From: Actinomadura rupiterrae
GTDB taxonomy: Bacteria > Actinomycetota > Actinomycetes > Streptosporangiales > Streptosporangiaceae
DNA length: 64,000 nt
Assembly: GCF_024172125.1 (NCBI RefSeq)
Contig: NZ_JAMZEA010000010.1
Coordinates: 326,477 to 390,476 of the forward strand
Direction of reading: 5' to 3'
Part shown: one piece after another, positions 16,972 through 25,027 of the stretch
Layout: each line of letters begins with the position of its first letter
Position numbering within the stretch: position 1 is the first letter of the stretch
Notes under the pieces: generated by a model
Databases searched by the model: none
Told to the model about the DNA's origin: nothing
What the model saw: the letters and a program-made list of their open reading frames with translations, nothing else
Made by a program: the position numbers and the translations under genes

Positions 16972-17946
16972 CTACTCGATGAGCGGCGGAAGGGTGATTC
17001 CTTGCCGTAGGCGCACTCGTCTGATCGCGACGCTTCTCTCTGTGCGCCCCAGGACTGTGGCGGCCTCGGCTGTCTTCATCGACAGGACGACCTGGTCTTC
17101 CTCGGGCGTCCACCGGCGGGGGTTGGCGCGTTTTCGCATGCCCTCGGGACGGACCCAGGCGGCGACCTCGATAGCCTTCGTGTATTTGCGTTCGAGCGCC
17201 AGGCAGCCGTCGTAGTACAGCCAGCGCGCGAACTTCACAGCCGGATCGGAGGTGAGGAGCAGGTTGTAGATGCCGTCGCGGTTGTTCGGCTGCACATTGC
17301 GCCGAACGCCTGTCACCTCGAAGACCTTGGTGCAGACGTAGGTGCTCAGAGCCGGGCTCGCCGTTGTGAAGCTGACGAACGGGTAGCCCTGGCCCGTGAA
17401 TCCCACGGAACCGTCGGCGTCGACGAGCGCCCGCACGTAGTCGGGCTCACTGAACGGCGGCTGGGGCGGCTTGATGACGGCCGACTTCTTGCCGGGCGGC
17501 AGCCCGAGACCTTCAAGAGTGCGGCGCACCTCCAGGTCATACAGGTTCCATACCGCCGAACGGTGGGGATCGTTGGTGGTGAAGTTCGTCGATCGCGTTC
17601 GGAAGGTGATCGTGGACGGGTAGGGGACGAGCCGCTGGAAGGTCTCAAGGAGAGGCAGGTCACGCTGCGAGAGTTCGATCGAGACGCGTCCTCGATTACG
17701 CGTCGAATTGTACAGGTTTCCATCTGCCTGGAGGAATCCGAACAGGTAGGCCATCTCCGGTCGAGCAAGGTCGAACATGCGACGGCAGTGCTCCAGATCG
17801 ATCTCCTTGGGCGCGAGCCCAATGCGTACCGGAGGCCGTAACTCCACGGGAGTCGCCTTCATCCACCGCTTGTAGCAGGCATTGCACATCCCGCGGGTTT
17901 TCACGGGTTTTGCACAGCCCGGATGTGAGCATTCTTCGGGTTTCAT
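16972..17946 (-). CDS. Free-standing LAGLIDADG homing-endonuclease-like protein with Myb-like C-terminus
   Basis: A 324-residue protein. Cysteines at about 6, 11, 21 and 24 (C-x4-C...C-x2-C) suggest a small zinc finger. Two LAGLIDADG helices are visible: AYLFGFLQADGNLYNSTR (about residues 66-83) and DYVRALVDADGSVGFTG, each keeping the catalytic Asp, so a single-chain monomeric nuclease is expected. The C-terminus RRWTPEEDQVVLSMKTAEAA followed by TVLGRTERSVAIRRVRLR looks like a SANT/Myb-type helix-turn-helix. Base composition is less GC-biased than its neighbours. It is divergent from rtcB, a known intein-hosting gene family, across an AT-rich gap. Confidence 0.8.
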   Translation of the reverse strand: MKPEECSHPGCAKPVKTRGMCNACYKRWMKATPVELRPPVRIGLAPKEIDLEHCRRMFDLARPEMAYLFGFLQADGNLYNSTRNRGRVSIELSQRDLPLLETFQRLVPYPSTITFRTRSTNFTTNDPHRSAVWNLYDLEVRRTLEGLGLPPGKKSAVIKPPQPPFSEPDYVRALVDADGSVGFTGQGYPFVSFTTASPALSTYVCTKVFEVTGVRRNVQPNNRDGIYNLLLTSDPAVKFARWLYYDGCLALERKYTKAIEVAAWVRPEGMRKRANPRRWTPEEDQVVLSMKTAEAATVLGRTERSVAIRRVRLRQGITLPPLIE

Positions 17947-18183
17947 TGCACCGCTCTTCGAGTTGGATCATTCGAACTTTTATTCGACTCGCCGGGCTGA
18001 ATACTATACGCATCCTTGAGTTGAAAAGCTGAAAATCTCATAACTTTGAGTGCATGTCTTGTGACTGCTGGTAACGAAGATGTGTCGTGGTCGACGGCAC
18101 CGAAAATGAGTTGAACCGGATTGCGGTGGTCTGGCGTCATAGTTCCCGGTTCGCATCACTATCGAGTTCGGAAGGGGCACGAC
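17947..18183. promoter_or_regulatory. AT-rich divergent promoter region between endonuclease and rtcB
   Basis: 237 bases with clearly lower GC content than the surroundings. ACTATA at 18003-18008 gives a TATAGT -10-like box for the leftward gene, 57 bases before its start. A TTGAAC lies further right, before rtcB, without a convincing -10 partner. Confidence 0.35.
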
Positions 18184-19377
18184 GTGCCGTATCGGGAGCT
18201 GAAGGGCGGGCGCGTCCCCATCCGCATGTGGACCGACCCGTCCACCGTTGAGGACGTCGCGCTGCAGCAGCTGCAGAATGTTTCGCGTCTGCCGTGGGTG
18301 GAGGGTCTGGCCGTCATGCCGGACGTGCACTACGGCAAGGGCGCGACCGTCGGTTCGGTCATCGCCATGCGCAATGCCGTGTCTCCGGCCGCCGTCGGAG
18401 TGGACATCGGCTGCGGGATGACGGCGGTGAAGTCGTCGCTGACCGTCGAGGATCTGCCGGACGATCTATCGGGGCTCCGGCGCCGTGTCGAGGCGGCCAT
18501 TCCGGTCGGCCGTGGAGTTCACAAGGAGGCGGTGGACCCGTCCGGCGTCCCCGGCCTGAAGATGCGCGGCTGGTACGAGTTCTGGAAGGAATTCGAATCG
18601 CTGCATCCGGGTGTGCAGAACCGTCGCGGAAGGGCGAGTGTCCAAATTGCCACGCTCGGGTCCGGGAATCATTTTTGGGAACTGTGTTCCGACGACGAGG
18701 GGAACGTCTGGATTGTTCTGCATTCTGGGTCTCGGAATATCGGGAAGGAGCTGGCTGAGCGGCATGTAGAGGCTGCTCGGAAGCTTCCGCATAACCAGGA
18801 TCTGCCCGACCCCGACCTTGCGGTTTTCCTTGCTGGGACCGAGCAGATGGAGGCCTACCGGCACGATCTGTTCTGGGCGCAGGAGTACGCGCGGCGCAAC
18901 CGCGCGGTCATGATGGCGCTCGCGCAGAACGTGATCACGCAGCGGTTCGGCGAGAAGCGCTGCCAGTGGGGCGAGGTCATCTCCTGCCACCACAACTACG
19001 TGGCGGAGGAGACCTACGACGGCGTCGAGCTGCTGGTCACCCGGAAGGGCGCGATCCGCGCCGGGTCGGGCGACCTGGGCATCATCCCGGGCTCGATGGC
19101 GACCGGGACCTACATCGTGCGCGGCCTGGGGAACGCGCTCGCCTTCAACTCGGCGTCGCATGGCGCGGGGCGGAGGATGAGCCGGAACAAGGCGCGCAAG
19201 ACGTTCACGGTGGCGGACCTGGAGGAGCAGACCAGGGGTGTCGAGTGCCGCAAGGACGGGGGCGTGCTCGATGAGATCCCGGGTGCGTACAAGGACCTGG
19301 AGACGGTCATGCAGCAGCAGACCGATCTGGTCGAGGTCGTGGCGCACCTGCGCCAGCTGATCTGCATCAAGGGGTGA
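18184..19377 (+). CDS. rtcB: RtcB family RNA-splicing ligase
   Basis: A 397-residue GTP- and Mn2+-dependent ligase joining 2',3'-cyclic phosphate or 3'-phosphate RNA ends to 5'-OH ends. Metal and guanylate motifs are intact: GVDIGCGM (D74, C77), LGSGNHFWEL, VLHSGSRNIGKELAERH, CHHNYVAEE and the nucleophile histidine in NSASHGAGRRMSRNKA. I chose the GTG at 18184 because GGAAGGGG lies about seven bases upstream. No intein interrupts the frame. The following gene overlaps or nearly touches its stop, implying translational coupling. No archease gene, a common RtcB partner, is adjacent. Confidence 0.95.
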   Translation: MPYRELKGGRVPIRMWTDPSTVEDVALQQLQNVSRLPWVEGLAVMPDVHYGKGATVGSVIAMRNAVSPAAVGVDIGCGMTAVKSSLTVEDLPDDLSGLRRRVEAAIPVGRGVHKEAVDPSGVPGLKMRGWYEFWKEFESLHPGVQNRRGRASVQIATLGSGNHFWELCSDDEGNVWIVLHSGSRNIGKELAERHVEAARKLPHNQDLPDPDLAVFLAGTEQMEAYRHDLFWAQEYARRNRAVMMALAQNVITQRFGEKRCQWGEVISCHHNYVAEETYDGVELLVTRKGAIRAGSGDLGIIPGSMATGTYIVRGLGNALAFNSASHGAGRRMSRNKARKTFTVADLEEQTRGVECRKDGGVLDEIPGAYKDLETVMQQQTDLVEVVAHLRQLICIKG

Positions 19378-19379
19378 GG

Positions 19380-20183
19380 GTGAGGACGGCTCGGAAGAGG
19401 CAGCGGCCCGGTACGGCGCGGGCCGCGGCGGACGGCATGAAGGTGCATCGCCGTTCGGTGGGTCTTGCGGGCCGTCCTCACACGGTCATCTCGCTGCGGC
19501 CGGGGACGGCGGTTCGGTTCAGCACGAACCTGTACCACCGGACGTGGCATGTGCTGTCGGACCAGCACGGCGCGCGGGTGCTGGCCCGGCTGCTCTGGGG
19601 GCTGTCGTACCAGTCGCGGCCGGGGACGATCGTGGTGATCGATCGCGAGTTCGTCACGACCACGCCGTTCGACGGGGACCCGGCGGATCCGATCGTGCTG
19701 GTGCCAGCGTGGGACACGCCGTTCACGGGTCGGCATGCGCGGGCGTTGAAGGCGCGCCTTCCGCTGTCGTCCGCGCCGGAGGGGACGGTCCGGTGGCGGA
19801 CGCATGGCCTGGACGAGGCGTTGACCGCTCCGCGCGCGTGGTTCAGGGAGCACGAGGACAGGGACGATCCGCTCCGCGGCCGTGTGGAGAACCTGAACGG
19901 CCTGGTCGTACTCCGGGTGCACACACCGCATGAGATGCGCGAGTGGGCGGTCCTGTCGGGGATGCTCAATCCGCACAACAAGTACGGGACGGACCATTCG
20001 TATCTGGGTGAGGGGATGTGCTTCTACGCGTCCGGTGAGGTCCAGGTGTTCCGGGACTTCCGGCGCGATGTGTCGGTGGCGCGGCGTGCCCGCGCGGACG
20101 TGCTCGACGGCCTGGAAGCCCCGGTCCACCCGGACGTGCTGCGCCCGCTGGTATGGGATCGGGCGGATCGGCTCAAGCGGTGA
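19380..20183 (+). CDS. Unrecognised protein translationally coupled to rtcB
   Basis: A 267-residue soluble protein with no signal peptide or membrane segment and no domain I recognise. Distinctive stretches are VRFSTNLYHRTWHVLSDQHG, GTIVVIDREFVTTTPFDGDP, LVVLRVHTPHEMREWAVLSG and NKYGTDHSYLGEGMCFYASG. Many conserved-looking His, Asp and Tyr residues would suit a metal or nucleotide site, but this is speculation. The GTG at 19380 has AAGGGG five bases upstream inside the rtcB stop region; the GTG at 19374 overlaps the stop itself. The tight coupling suggests a role linked to RNA ligation or repair. Its end overlaps the convergent merR gene by 11 bases. Confidence 0.7.
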   Translation: MRTARKRQRPGTARAAADGMKVHRRSVGLAGRPHTVISLRPGTAVRFSTNLYHRTWHVLSDQHGARVLARLLWGLSYQSRPGTIVVIDREFVTTTPFDGDPADPIVLVPAWDTPFTGRHARALKARLPLSSAPEGTVRWRTHGLDEALTAPRAWFREHEDRDDPLRGRVENLNGLVVLRVHTPHEMREWAVLSGMLNPHNKYGTDHSYLGEGMCFYASGEVQVFRDFRRDVSVARRARADVLDGLEAPVHPDVLRPLVWDRADRLKR

Positions 20184-21000
20184 CGCCCGTGGCCAGGACG
20201 ACGGGTTCCTGGAGCTCGGTGACCCAGTCGTCCTGGTTCTCGGGGCATTCGAGGTTGACTTCGCGGGGGTAGCCGGTCGAGCGGTAGCCGTTGGCGTCGA
20301 TCCAGCGTCCGAGGGCCTGGATCGTCGGCAGGGCGGCGGCGGGCGCGCCGTGGTGCATGATCGTCGCGGCCTGCTCGACGGCCGGCAGGTCCAGGACGCG
20401 GAGGCGGTCGTCGTCGTGGAGCGGGGCGTCGACCTGGACGCAGGCGTGGACGAGGACGCCGCCGTCGGGCGCGTCCTCGTAGTAGGCGATGCCGGGTCCG
20501 GACGGAGCGATGCCCGCCTTCTCCAGGAGCTGGAACAGTTCGCCGTAGAGCGGTTGGATGACCGGCCCGATGTTGTCGAATCCGGTGGCGACGCCGGAGA
20601 CCTCGGCGACGCGGACGGGCGGCAGGTTCCTGACCACGACGTCTTCGCTGGGCATCTGGCCCTCCCTTTCGATCGACCGGAGTCTCGCCTCGACCTGGAC
20701 GAGCCGGGCCGCGGCGGCGGTCATGGCCGCTTCGAGCTCGGCGCGGCGGAGCCGGAGCATGGCGCGCAGCTCCTCGGTGGTGACCTTGTCGTCGAGGATC
20801 TCCCGGACCTGCTGGAGGGTGAATCCGAGGTCCTTGAGCGCGATGACGCGGTTGAGGCGGGCGAGCTGGGCGGCGGTGTAGTACCGGTAGCCGCTGGCCG
20901 CGTCGACGTGCGCGGGGTGCAGGAGGCCGAGGGCGTCGTAGTGCCGCAGCATCCGGACCGACACGCGCCCGTGCCGGGCGAACTCTCCGATGGTGAACAT
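20173..21000 (-). CDS. MerR-family regulator with GyrI-like effector domain
   Basis: A 275-residue activator/repressor. The N-terminal MerR HTH begins MFTIGEFARHGRVSVRMLRH and continues YDALGLLHPAHVDAASGYRY, followed by a coiled-coil dimerisation helix (LRRAELEAAMTAAAARLVQV). From about residue 120 a GyrI/BltR-type ligand-binding domain follows (VVVRNLPPVRVAEVSG and YREVNLECPEN-like end). Proteins of this layout sense hydrophobic drugs. The ATG at 21000 is the obvious start. It overlaps the 3' end of the rtcB-linked gene tail to tail. Target gene unknown. Confidence 0.9.
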   Translation of the reverse strand: MFTIGEFARHGRVSVRMLRHYDALGLLHPAHVDAASGYRYYTAAQLARLNRVIALKDLGFTLQQVREILDDKVTTEELRAMLRLRRAELEAAMTAAAARLVQVEARLRSIEREGQMPSEDVVVRNLPPVRVAEVSGVATGFDNIGPVIQPLYGELFQLLEKAGIAPSGPGIAYYEDAPDGGVLVHACVQVDAPLHDDDRLRVLDLPAVEQAATIMHHGAPAAALPTIQALGRWIDANGYRSTGYPREVNLECPENQDDWVTELQEPVVLATGVTA

Positions 21001-21084
21001 GGTGTCTCCAGATCAGCGCCTGACACGGTGTGAGGGTCAAGCGCCGTCCGCCGCGCGAATGCGGTGCCGGGCCGCTGGGGGCGT

Positions 21085-21906
21085 TCAGCGAGGGGGCGTG
21101 GTTGCGAGTGTGGCGTCGATGGCTGCGGTGACGTCGGTGAGGACCTCGTCGCGGTTGGTCTCGTTGAAGATCTCGTGGCGGGCGGACGGGTAGACCTTCG
21201 AGGTGAGACCGGGCCCGCGGATCGCCTCGATGCCGAGGCGGGTGCCCGATAGCGGGACGAGCCGGTCGTCCTCGCCGTGCAGCCACAGGACGGGCAGGTC
21301 GCCGAGGGAGCCGTCCGCGTTCACGGCCCTGATCGACGCGTCGAGGGCCTCGACGGTGCGGCGCCTGAACGGCCCGTGCCAGACGAGCGGGTCGGCGGCG
21401 TAGGCCTTCCCGACCTCGGGGTCGCGGGACAGCGTGGCCGGGTCGATCGGGATGTCGGGGATTTCGGGCAGCTCCAGCAGCGCCGACAGCGCGTCCCACC
21501 GGCCGAGGACGGGCCCGGACAGCACCAGCGCGGCCAGTCCGGCGCCGTGCAGCTGGGCGTAGCGGGTGGCGATGAGCCCGCCCATCGAGTGCCCGATCAT
21601 GACCACCGGGAGCCCGGGCAGGTCCTCGCGGGCGGACTCGACGACGGTGTGCAGGTCGGCGACCAGGTCGTCCACGTCGTCGATGAGGACGCGCTCGCCC
21701 GCCGACAGGCCGTGCCCGGCGTGGTCGGGGCCGCAGACCAGCGCGCCGTGCCGGTGCAGGAACTCCGCCACGTGCTCGTAGCGGCCCAGGTGCTCACCGT
21801 AGCCGTGCACCAGGACGGCGACGTAGCGCGGCGCGTCGTGCGGCCAGATCCGGGCGGTGACCGCGCCGTTGCGACCGGCGAACTCCCACTGGCGGGCGGC
21901 GGGCAT
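21085..21906 (-). CDS. Alpha/beta hydrolase, monoacylglycerol lipase-like
   Basis: A 273-residue serine hydrolase of the Hydrolase_4 family. The oxyanion strand is VAVLVHGYGEHLGRYEHVAE, the nucleophile elbow GHSMGG, the acid LHGEDDRLVP and the catalytic histidine lies in SARHEIFNE. HGxGEH plus GHSMGG are hallmarks of bacterial monoacylglycerol lipases. No signal peptide is visible, so it acts in the cytosol or loosely at the membrane. It lies 84 bases downstream of the merR start on the same strand but its own mRNA probably continues into or ends near merR. Confidence 0.85.
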   Translation of the reverse strand: MPAARQWEFAGRNGAVTARIWPHDAPRYVAVLVHGYGEHLGRYEHVAEFLHRHGALVCGPDHAGHGLSAGERVLIDDVDDLVADLHTVVESAREDLPGLPVVMIGHSMGGLIATRYAQLHGAGLAALVLSGPVLGRWDALSALLELPEIPDIPIDPATLSRDPEVGKAYAADPLVWHGPFRRRTVEALDASIRAVNADGSLGDLPVLWLHGEDDRLVPLSGTRLGIEAIRGPGLTSKVYPSARHEIFNETNRDEVLTDVTAAIDATLATTPPR

Positions 21907-22021
21907 GGGACCTCCAGGTGGCGGGGCGTTTGGAGGAACCTCCGAACGCGGCGGGCACGGATCGCGCCGATACCGTCTCCCGCGGTGCGCCGGATCGTCA
22001 ACCCGGGCAATAGGCTGGACC

Positions 22022-22073
22022 GTCAGAGTTCCGAACGGCAGGAACCGGACGTCAGGGTTCCGAACGGCAGGAA
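22022..22073. repeat. 29-bp direct repeat in the moaA leader
   Basis: GTCAGAGTTCCGAACGGCAG followed by GAA at 22022-22044 recurs at 22051-22073 with a single change. The second copy provides the AGGAAGGGG ribosome-binding site of moaA, so the leader has been duplicated. Confidence 0.75.
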
Positions 22074-22082
22074 GGGGCGCCC

Positions 22083-23072
22083 GTGCTGGTCGACAGCTTC
22101 GGTCGGACCGCGACGGACCTGCGGGTCTCCCTCACCGACCGGTGCAACCTGCGGTGCTCGTACTGCATGCCGGCCGAGGGGCTGGAGTGGCTGCCCAAGC
22201 CCGAGCTGCTGACCGACGACGAGGTCGTCCGGCTCGTCCGGATCGGGGTGGAGCGGCTCGGCGTCACCGAGGTCCGGTACACCGGCGGCGAGCCGCTGCT
22301 GCGCCGGGGCCTGCCGGACCTGGTGCGCCGGACGGTGGAGCTGTCGCCGCGCCCGCGCGTGTCGCTGACCACCAACGCGATCGGCCTGGCCCGCCTGGCG
22401 GCGCCGCTGGCGGACGCGGGCCTCGACCGGGTGAACGTGTCGCTCGACACCCTCGACCGCGAGACGTTCAGGCGCCTCGCGCACCGCGACCGGCTCCCGG
22501 ACGTCCTGGCGGGCCTGGCCGCCGCGCGGGACGCGGGCCTGCTGCCGGTGAAGGTGAACGCGGTGCTGATGCGCGGGGTGAACGACCACGAGGCCGTCCC
22601 GCTGCTGCGCTGGTGCCTGGAGCAGGGCTACCGGCTGCGGTTCATCGAGCAGATGCCGCTGGACGCCCAGCACGGCTGGAACCGCGACGACATGATCACC
22701 GCGGACGAGATCCTCGCCCGCCTCGGCGAGGCGTTCGCGCTCACCCCGGCCGGCTCCGCCGAGCGCGGCAGCGCCCCGGCCGAATCGTTCCTGCTGGACG
22801 GCGGCCCCGAGACGGTCGGCGTGATCGGCTCGGTGACGCGCCCGTTCTGCGGCGCCTGCGACCGCGTCCGGCTCACAGCCGACGGCCAGGTCCGCAACTG
22901 CCTGTTCGCCACCGAGGAGTCCAACCTGCGCGACGCCATGCGCGCCGGCGCCACCGACGACGACCTCGCCGATCGGTGGAGCGCGGCGGTCGCCCGCAAG
23001 CGCGCCGGCCACGGCATCGACGACCCGACGTTCCTCCAGCCCACCCGCCCCATGTCCGCCATCGGCGGCTGA
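22083..23072 (+). CDS. moaA: GTP 3',8-cyclase MoaA (molybdenum cofactor biosynthesis)
   Basis: A 329-residue radical SAM enzyme that converts GTP to 3',8-cyclo-GTP, the first step of molybdopterin synthesis. The N-terminal [4Fe-4S] motif is CNLRCSYC; YTGGEPLLRRG binds SAM. The second C-terminal cluster has CGACDRVRLTADGQVRNC. The C-terminal GG (SAIGG) that is essential in MoaA is present. GTG start at 22083 follows a strong AGGAAGGGG. It lies in the same region as mobA and the FdhF-like molybdoenzyme. Its last codons are the first copy of a 44-bp tandem repeat. Confidence 0.95.
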   Translation: MLVDSFGRTATDLRVSLTDRCNLRCSYCMPAEGLEWLPKPELLTDDEVVRLVRIGVERLGVTEVRYTGGEPLLRRGLPDLVRRTVELSPRPRVSLTTNAIGLARLAAPLADAGLDRVNVSLDTLDRETFRRLAHRDRLPDVLAGLAAARDAGLLPVKVNAVLMRGVNDHEAVPLLRWCLEQGYRLRFIEQMPLDAQHGWNRDDMITADEILARLGEAFALTPAGSAERGSAPAESFLLDGGPETVGVIGSVTRPFCGACDRVRLTADGQVRNCLFATEESNLRDAMRAGATDDDLADRWSAAVARKRAGHGIDDPTFLQPTRPMSAIGG

Positions 23073-23225
23073 GACCCGCCGAACCCGGGCGCCCCACGTC
23101 CGCCCCAGCGGCTGAGAGCCGTCGAACCTGTGCGCCCCTGCCCGCCAACGGCGGTTGAGACGCGTCGGATCGCGCGTTCCACGTCCGTCAACGGTGCCTC
23201 AGATCCGTCGGGCCCGTGCGCCGCG
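23054..23225. repeat. Four-copy 41-44 bp tandem repeat starting inside the moaA 3' end
   Basis: Copies at 23054-23097, 23098-23141, 23142-23182 and about 23183-23225. The unit begins GTCCGCCATCGGCGGCTGAG in copy 1, where TGA is the moaA stop. Later copies diverge progressively but keep the CGGCGG-TGAGA-CCGTCG core. Confidence 0.75.
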
Positions 23226-23296
23226 CCCAAGTGCGTCGGCCGCGGGCGGCGGCGCGGGGGACGGCGGGGGTCCGTGCGACGTGCGACGATGGCGGG

Positions 23297-23605
23297 GTGA
23301 CGGACGAGCCGCTGGACACCCGTGTCGAGATCACCGTCCCTCCGGAGGCCGAGGTGGGGGCGTTCGCCGGGTTCGCCTCGGTCTGGCGGGCCCGCGACAG
23401 CTTCGTGCTGGACTTCGCGACCGAGGTACGGCCGCCCGAGGTCGCCGAGGACCGGGCGACCGGCGAGCGGTACGTGCACGTGCCCGCGCGCGTCGTCGCC
23501 CGTGTCCGGATCCCGCCGGGGCAGGTGTGGGAGCTGATGCGCGCGCTGGAGCAGAACCTCAGCGCCTACGAGCGCGAGACCGGCACCAGCACGCACAACG
23601 ATTGA
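23297..23605 (+). CDS. DUF3467 family protein
   Basis: A 102-residue acidic protein. The sequence GAFAGFASVWRARDSFVLDF followed by VHVPARVVARVRIPPGQVWE and MRALEQNLSAYE matches DUF3467, small soluble proteins of unknown function found widely in bacteria. The GTG at 23297 is the start that leaves the family N-terminus intact; upstream codons lie in the repeat block. It ends 11 bases before the mobA start, so the two are probably cotranscribed. Confidence 0.75.
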   Translation: MTDEPLDTRVEITVPPEAEVGAFAGFASVWRARDSFVLDFATEVRPPEVAEDRATGERYVHVPARVVARVRIPPGQVWELMRALEQNLSAYERETGTSTHND

Positions 23606-23616
23606 CGCCCGCGCGC

Positions 23617-24483
23617 ATGGCAAGGGAGCCCACGCCCGACTTCGACGCGGTGCTGCTGGCGGGCGGGCTGGCGCGGCGGCTCGGCGGTGCGAACAAGCCG
23701 GCGTTGACGGTCGGCGGTACGCCGCTGATCGTCCGGACGGCCCGCGCAGTCGAGGCGGCAGGACGGCTGGTGATCGTCGGCCCGAGGCATCCCGCCCTCC
23801 CGCAGGCCCGCTACGTCCGGGAGGACCCGCCCGGCGCCGGGCCTGTCCCGGCTCTGCGCGCGGGGGTCGCCGAGGTCGCCGCTCCCTGGACGGTCCTGCT
23901 CGCCGCCGACCTGCCGTTCCTGGCGCCCGAGCATGTCGCGGCGCTGGTGGGAGCGGCCGCGCGGCGCGGCGCCGAGGGCGCGGTGTTCGTGGACGACGAC
24001 GGCCGCGTCCAATGGCTGACCGGCGTGTGGCGGACGGACGCGCTCCGCCACGCCCTTGACGCGTACGAGGGGACGCGGCTGCGCGGGGTGCTGCGGCAAC
24101 TGCGTCCGGCCGGAGTGGCGGCGCGGGACGCGGGGGAGTGGCCGCCGTGGGCGGACTGCGACACCCCGGAGACGCTGGCCGCCGCCGACCGCGCCGCCTC
24201 CGGGCCGTACGATCGGTTGCGGCAGCCGGCTAAGGGGGAGATGACGGTGCTGGAGGACTGGATCGACGCGGTGTGCCTGGAACTGGGCATCGACCGCTCC
24301 GACATGGACCGCGACCTGGTCCTGGACCTGGCCCGCGACGTCGCTCACGGGGTGGCCCGGCCCGCCGCGCCGCTGACCGCCTACCTGATCGGCCTCGCGG
24401 TCGGACGCGGCGCCGCCGCCCGGGACGCCGCCGCCCGCGTCAGCGAGATGGCCGAGTCCTGGAAGGGCGACGCCCAGCCCTGA
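23617..24483 (+). CDS. mobA: MobA-like molybdenum cofactor guanylyltransferase fused to DUF6457
   Basis: A 288-residue two-domain protein. Residues 1-195 form an NTP-transferase fold with LLAGGLARRLGGANKPALTV (the GGxxxR..G..K loop) and LLAADLPFLAPEHVAALVGA (Mg-binding Asp). From about residue 205, TVLEDWIDAVCLELGIDRSD plus a four-helix tail is a DUF6457 domain, which in actinobacteria occurs alone or fused to MobA. The enzyme would attach GMP to molybdopterin, giving MGD for DMSO-reductase-family enzymes such as the FdhF-like protein at 26603. ATG at 23617; a weak ribosome-binding site. Confidence 0.85.
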   Translation: MAREPTPDFDAVLLAGGLARRLGGANKPALTVGGTPLIVRTARAVEAAGRLVIVGPRHPALPQARYVREDPPGAGPVPALRAGVAEVAAPWTVLLAADLPFLAPEHVAALVGAAARRGAEGAVFVDDDGRVQWLTGVWRTDALRHALDAYEGTRLRGVLRQLRPAGVAARDAGEWPPWADCDTPETLAAADRAASGPYDRLRQPAKGEMTVLEDWIDAVCLELGIDRSDMDRDLVLDLARDVAHGVARPAAPLTAYLIGLAVGRGAAARDAAARVSEMAESWKGDAQP

Positions 24484-24507
24484 CGCCCGAACCTGGCACC
24501 GGCCTGG

Positions 24508-24747
24508 TCAGCCGTCGGCGGGGGTGAGGTCGGTGACCGGGATGACGTCGCGGAGGAAGTCGCGGCGGTTCAGGAACTCCGAGAGCTGAGCGCGGTGGTC
24601 GTCGCAGGCCAGCCAGACCTTGCGCCGCTCCGGAGTGTGGATCTTCGGGTTGTTCCAGCGCAGCGCCCAGGCGGCGGGGGCCCGGCAGCCCTTGGCCGAG
24701 CAGATGAGTTCGTCGTCCGCCGGCCCGCCGGGGTGGGTTTCGGTCAC
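24508..24747 (-). CDS. Small conserved actinobacterial zinc-binding-like protein
   Basis: A 79-residue protein of unknown function. Residues C-x4-C near the N-terminus (ICSAKGCRAPAAWALRWNNP) and C-x2-H in VWLACDDHRAQLSEFLNRRD could form a small zinc site. Related short proteins are common in actinobacteria and are sometimes mislabelled acetone carboxylase. The start is the GTG at 24747. It is convergent with mobA, and its upstream side carries a seven-copy tandem repeat. Confidence 0.7.
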   Translation of the reverse strand: MTETHPGGPADDELICSAKGCRAPAAWALRWNNPKIHTPERRKVWLACDDHRAQLSEFLNRRDFLRDVIPVTDLTPADG

Positions 24748-24765
24748 GTTCCAAGCCTAGCCACC

Positions 24766-24900
24766 CGCGCCCGCCCGCAGCTCCCGCGCCCGCCCGCAGC
24801 TCCCGTGCCCGCCCGCAGCTCCCGTGCCCGCCCGCAGCTTCGCGCCCGCCCGCAGCTTCGCGCCCGCCCGCAGCTTCGCGCCCGTCCGCAGCTTCGCGCT
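24766..24900. repeat. Seven-copy 18-19 bp tandem repeat
   Basis: CGCCCGCCCGCAGCT recurs with CAG at 24778, 24797, 24816, 24835, 24853, 24871 and 24889. The first spacings are 19 bases (CTCCCGTGCC variant), the later ones 18 (CTTCGCGCC variant). It occupies the promoter side of the leftward small gene and precedes the rightward MFS gene. There are no unique spacers, so it is not a CRISPR array. Confidence 0.9.
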
Positions 24901-25027
24901 CGGCGCACGTCCCCGCTCGGCCGTGGAGCGGGGTGGGCTAAAGCGGGGGGCAAGGGGGCGCACTGGAATGGTCGGGGGCTCTGCGTGGCGGGTTTGCCCG
25001 GTTCCCGAGCGGTGAACGTCTCGTCGG

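Noticed and set aside
18184..19377. Possible intein within RtcB
   Set aside because: The 397-residue frame has all catalytic motifs at normal spacing and no splicing-junction residues; the LAGLIDADG protein is a separate gene.
24766..24900. Possible CRISPR array
   Set aside because: Repeats are directly adjacent 18-19 bp units with no unique spacers and there are no cas genes.
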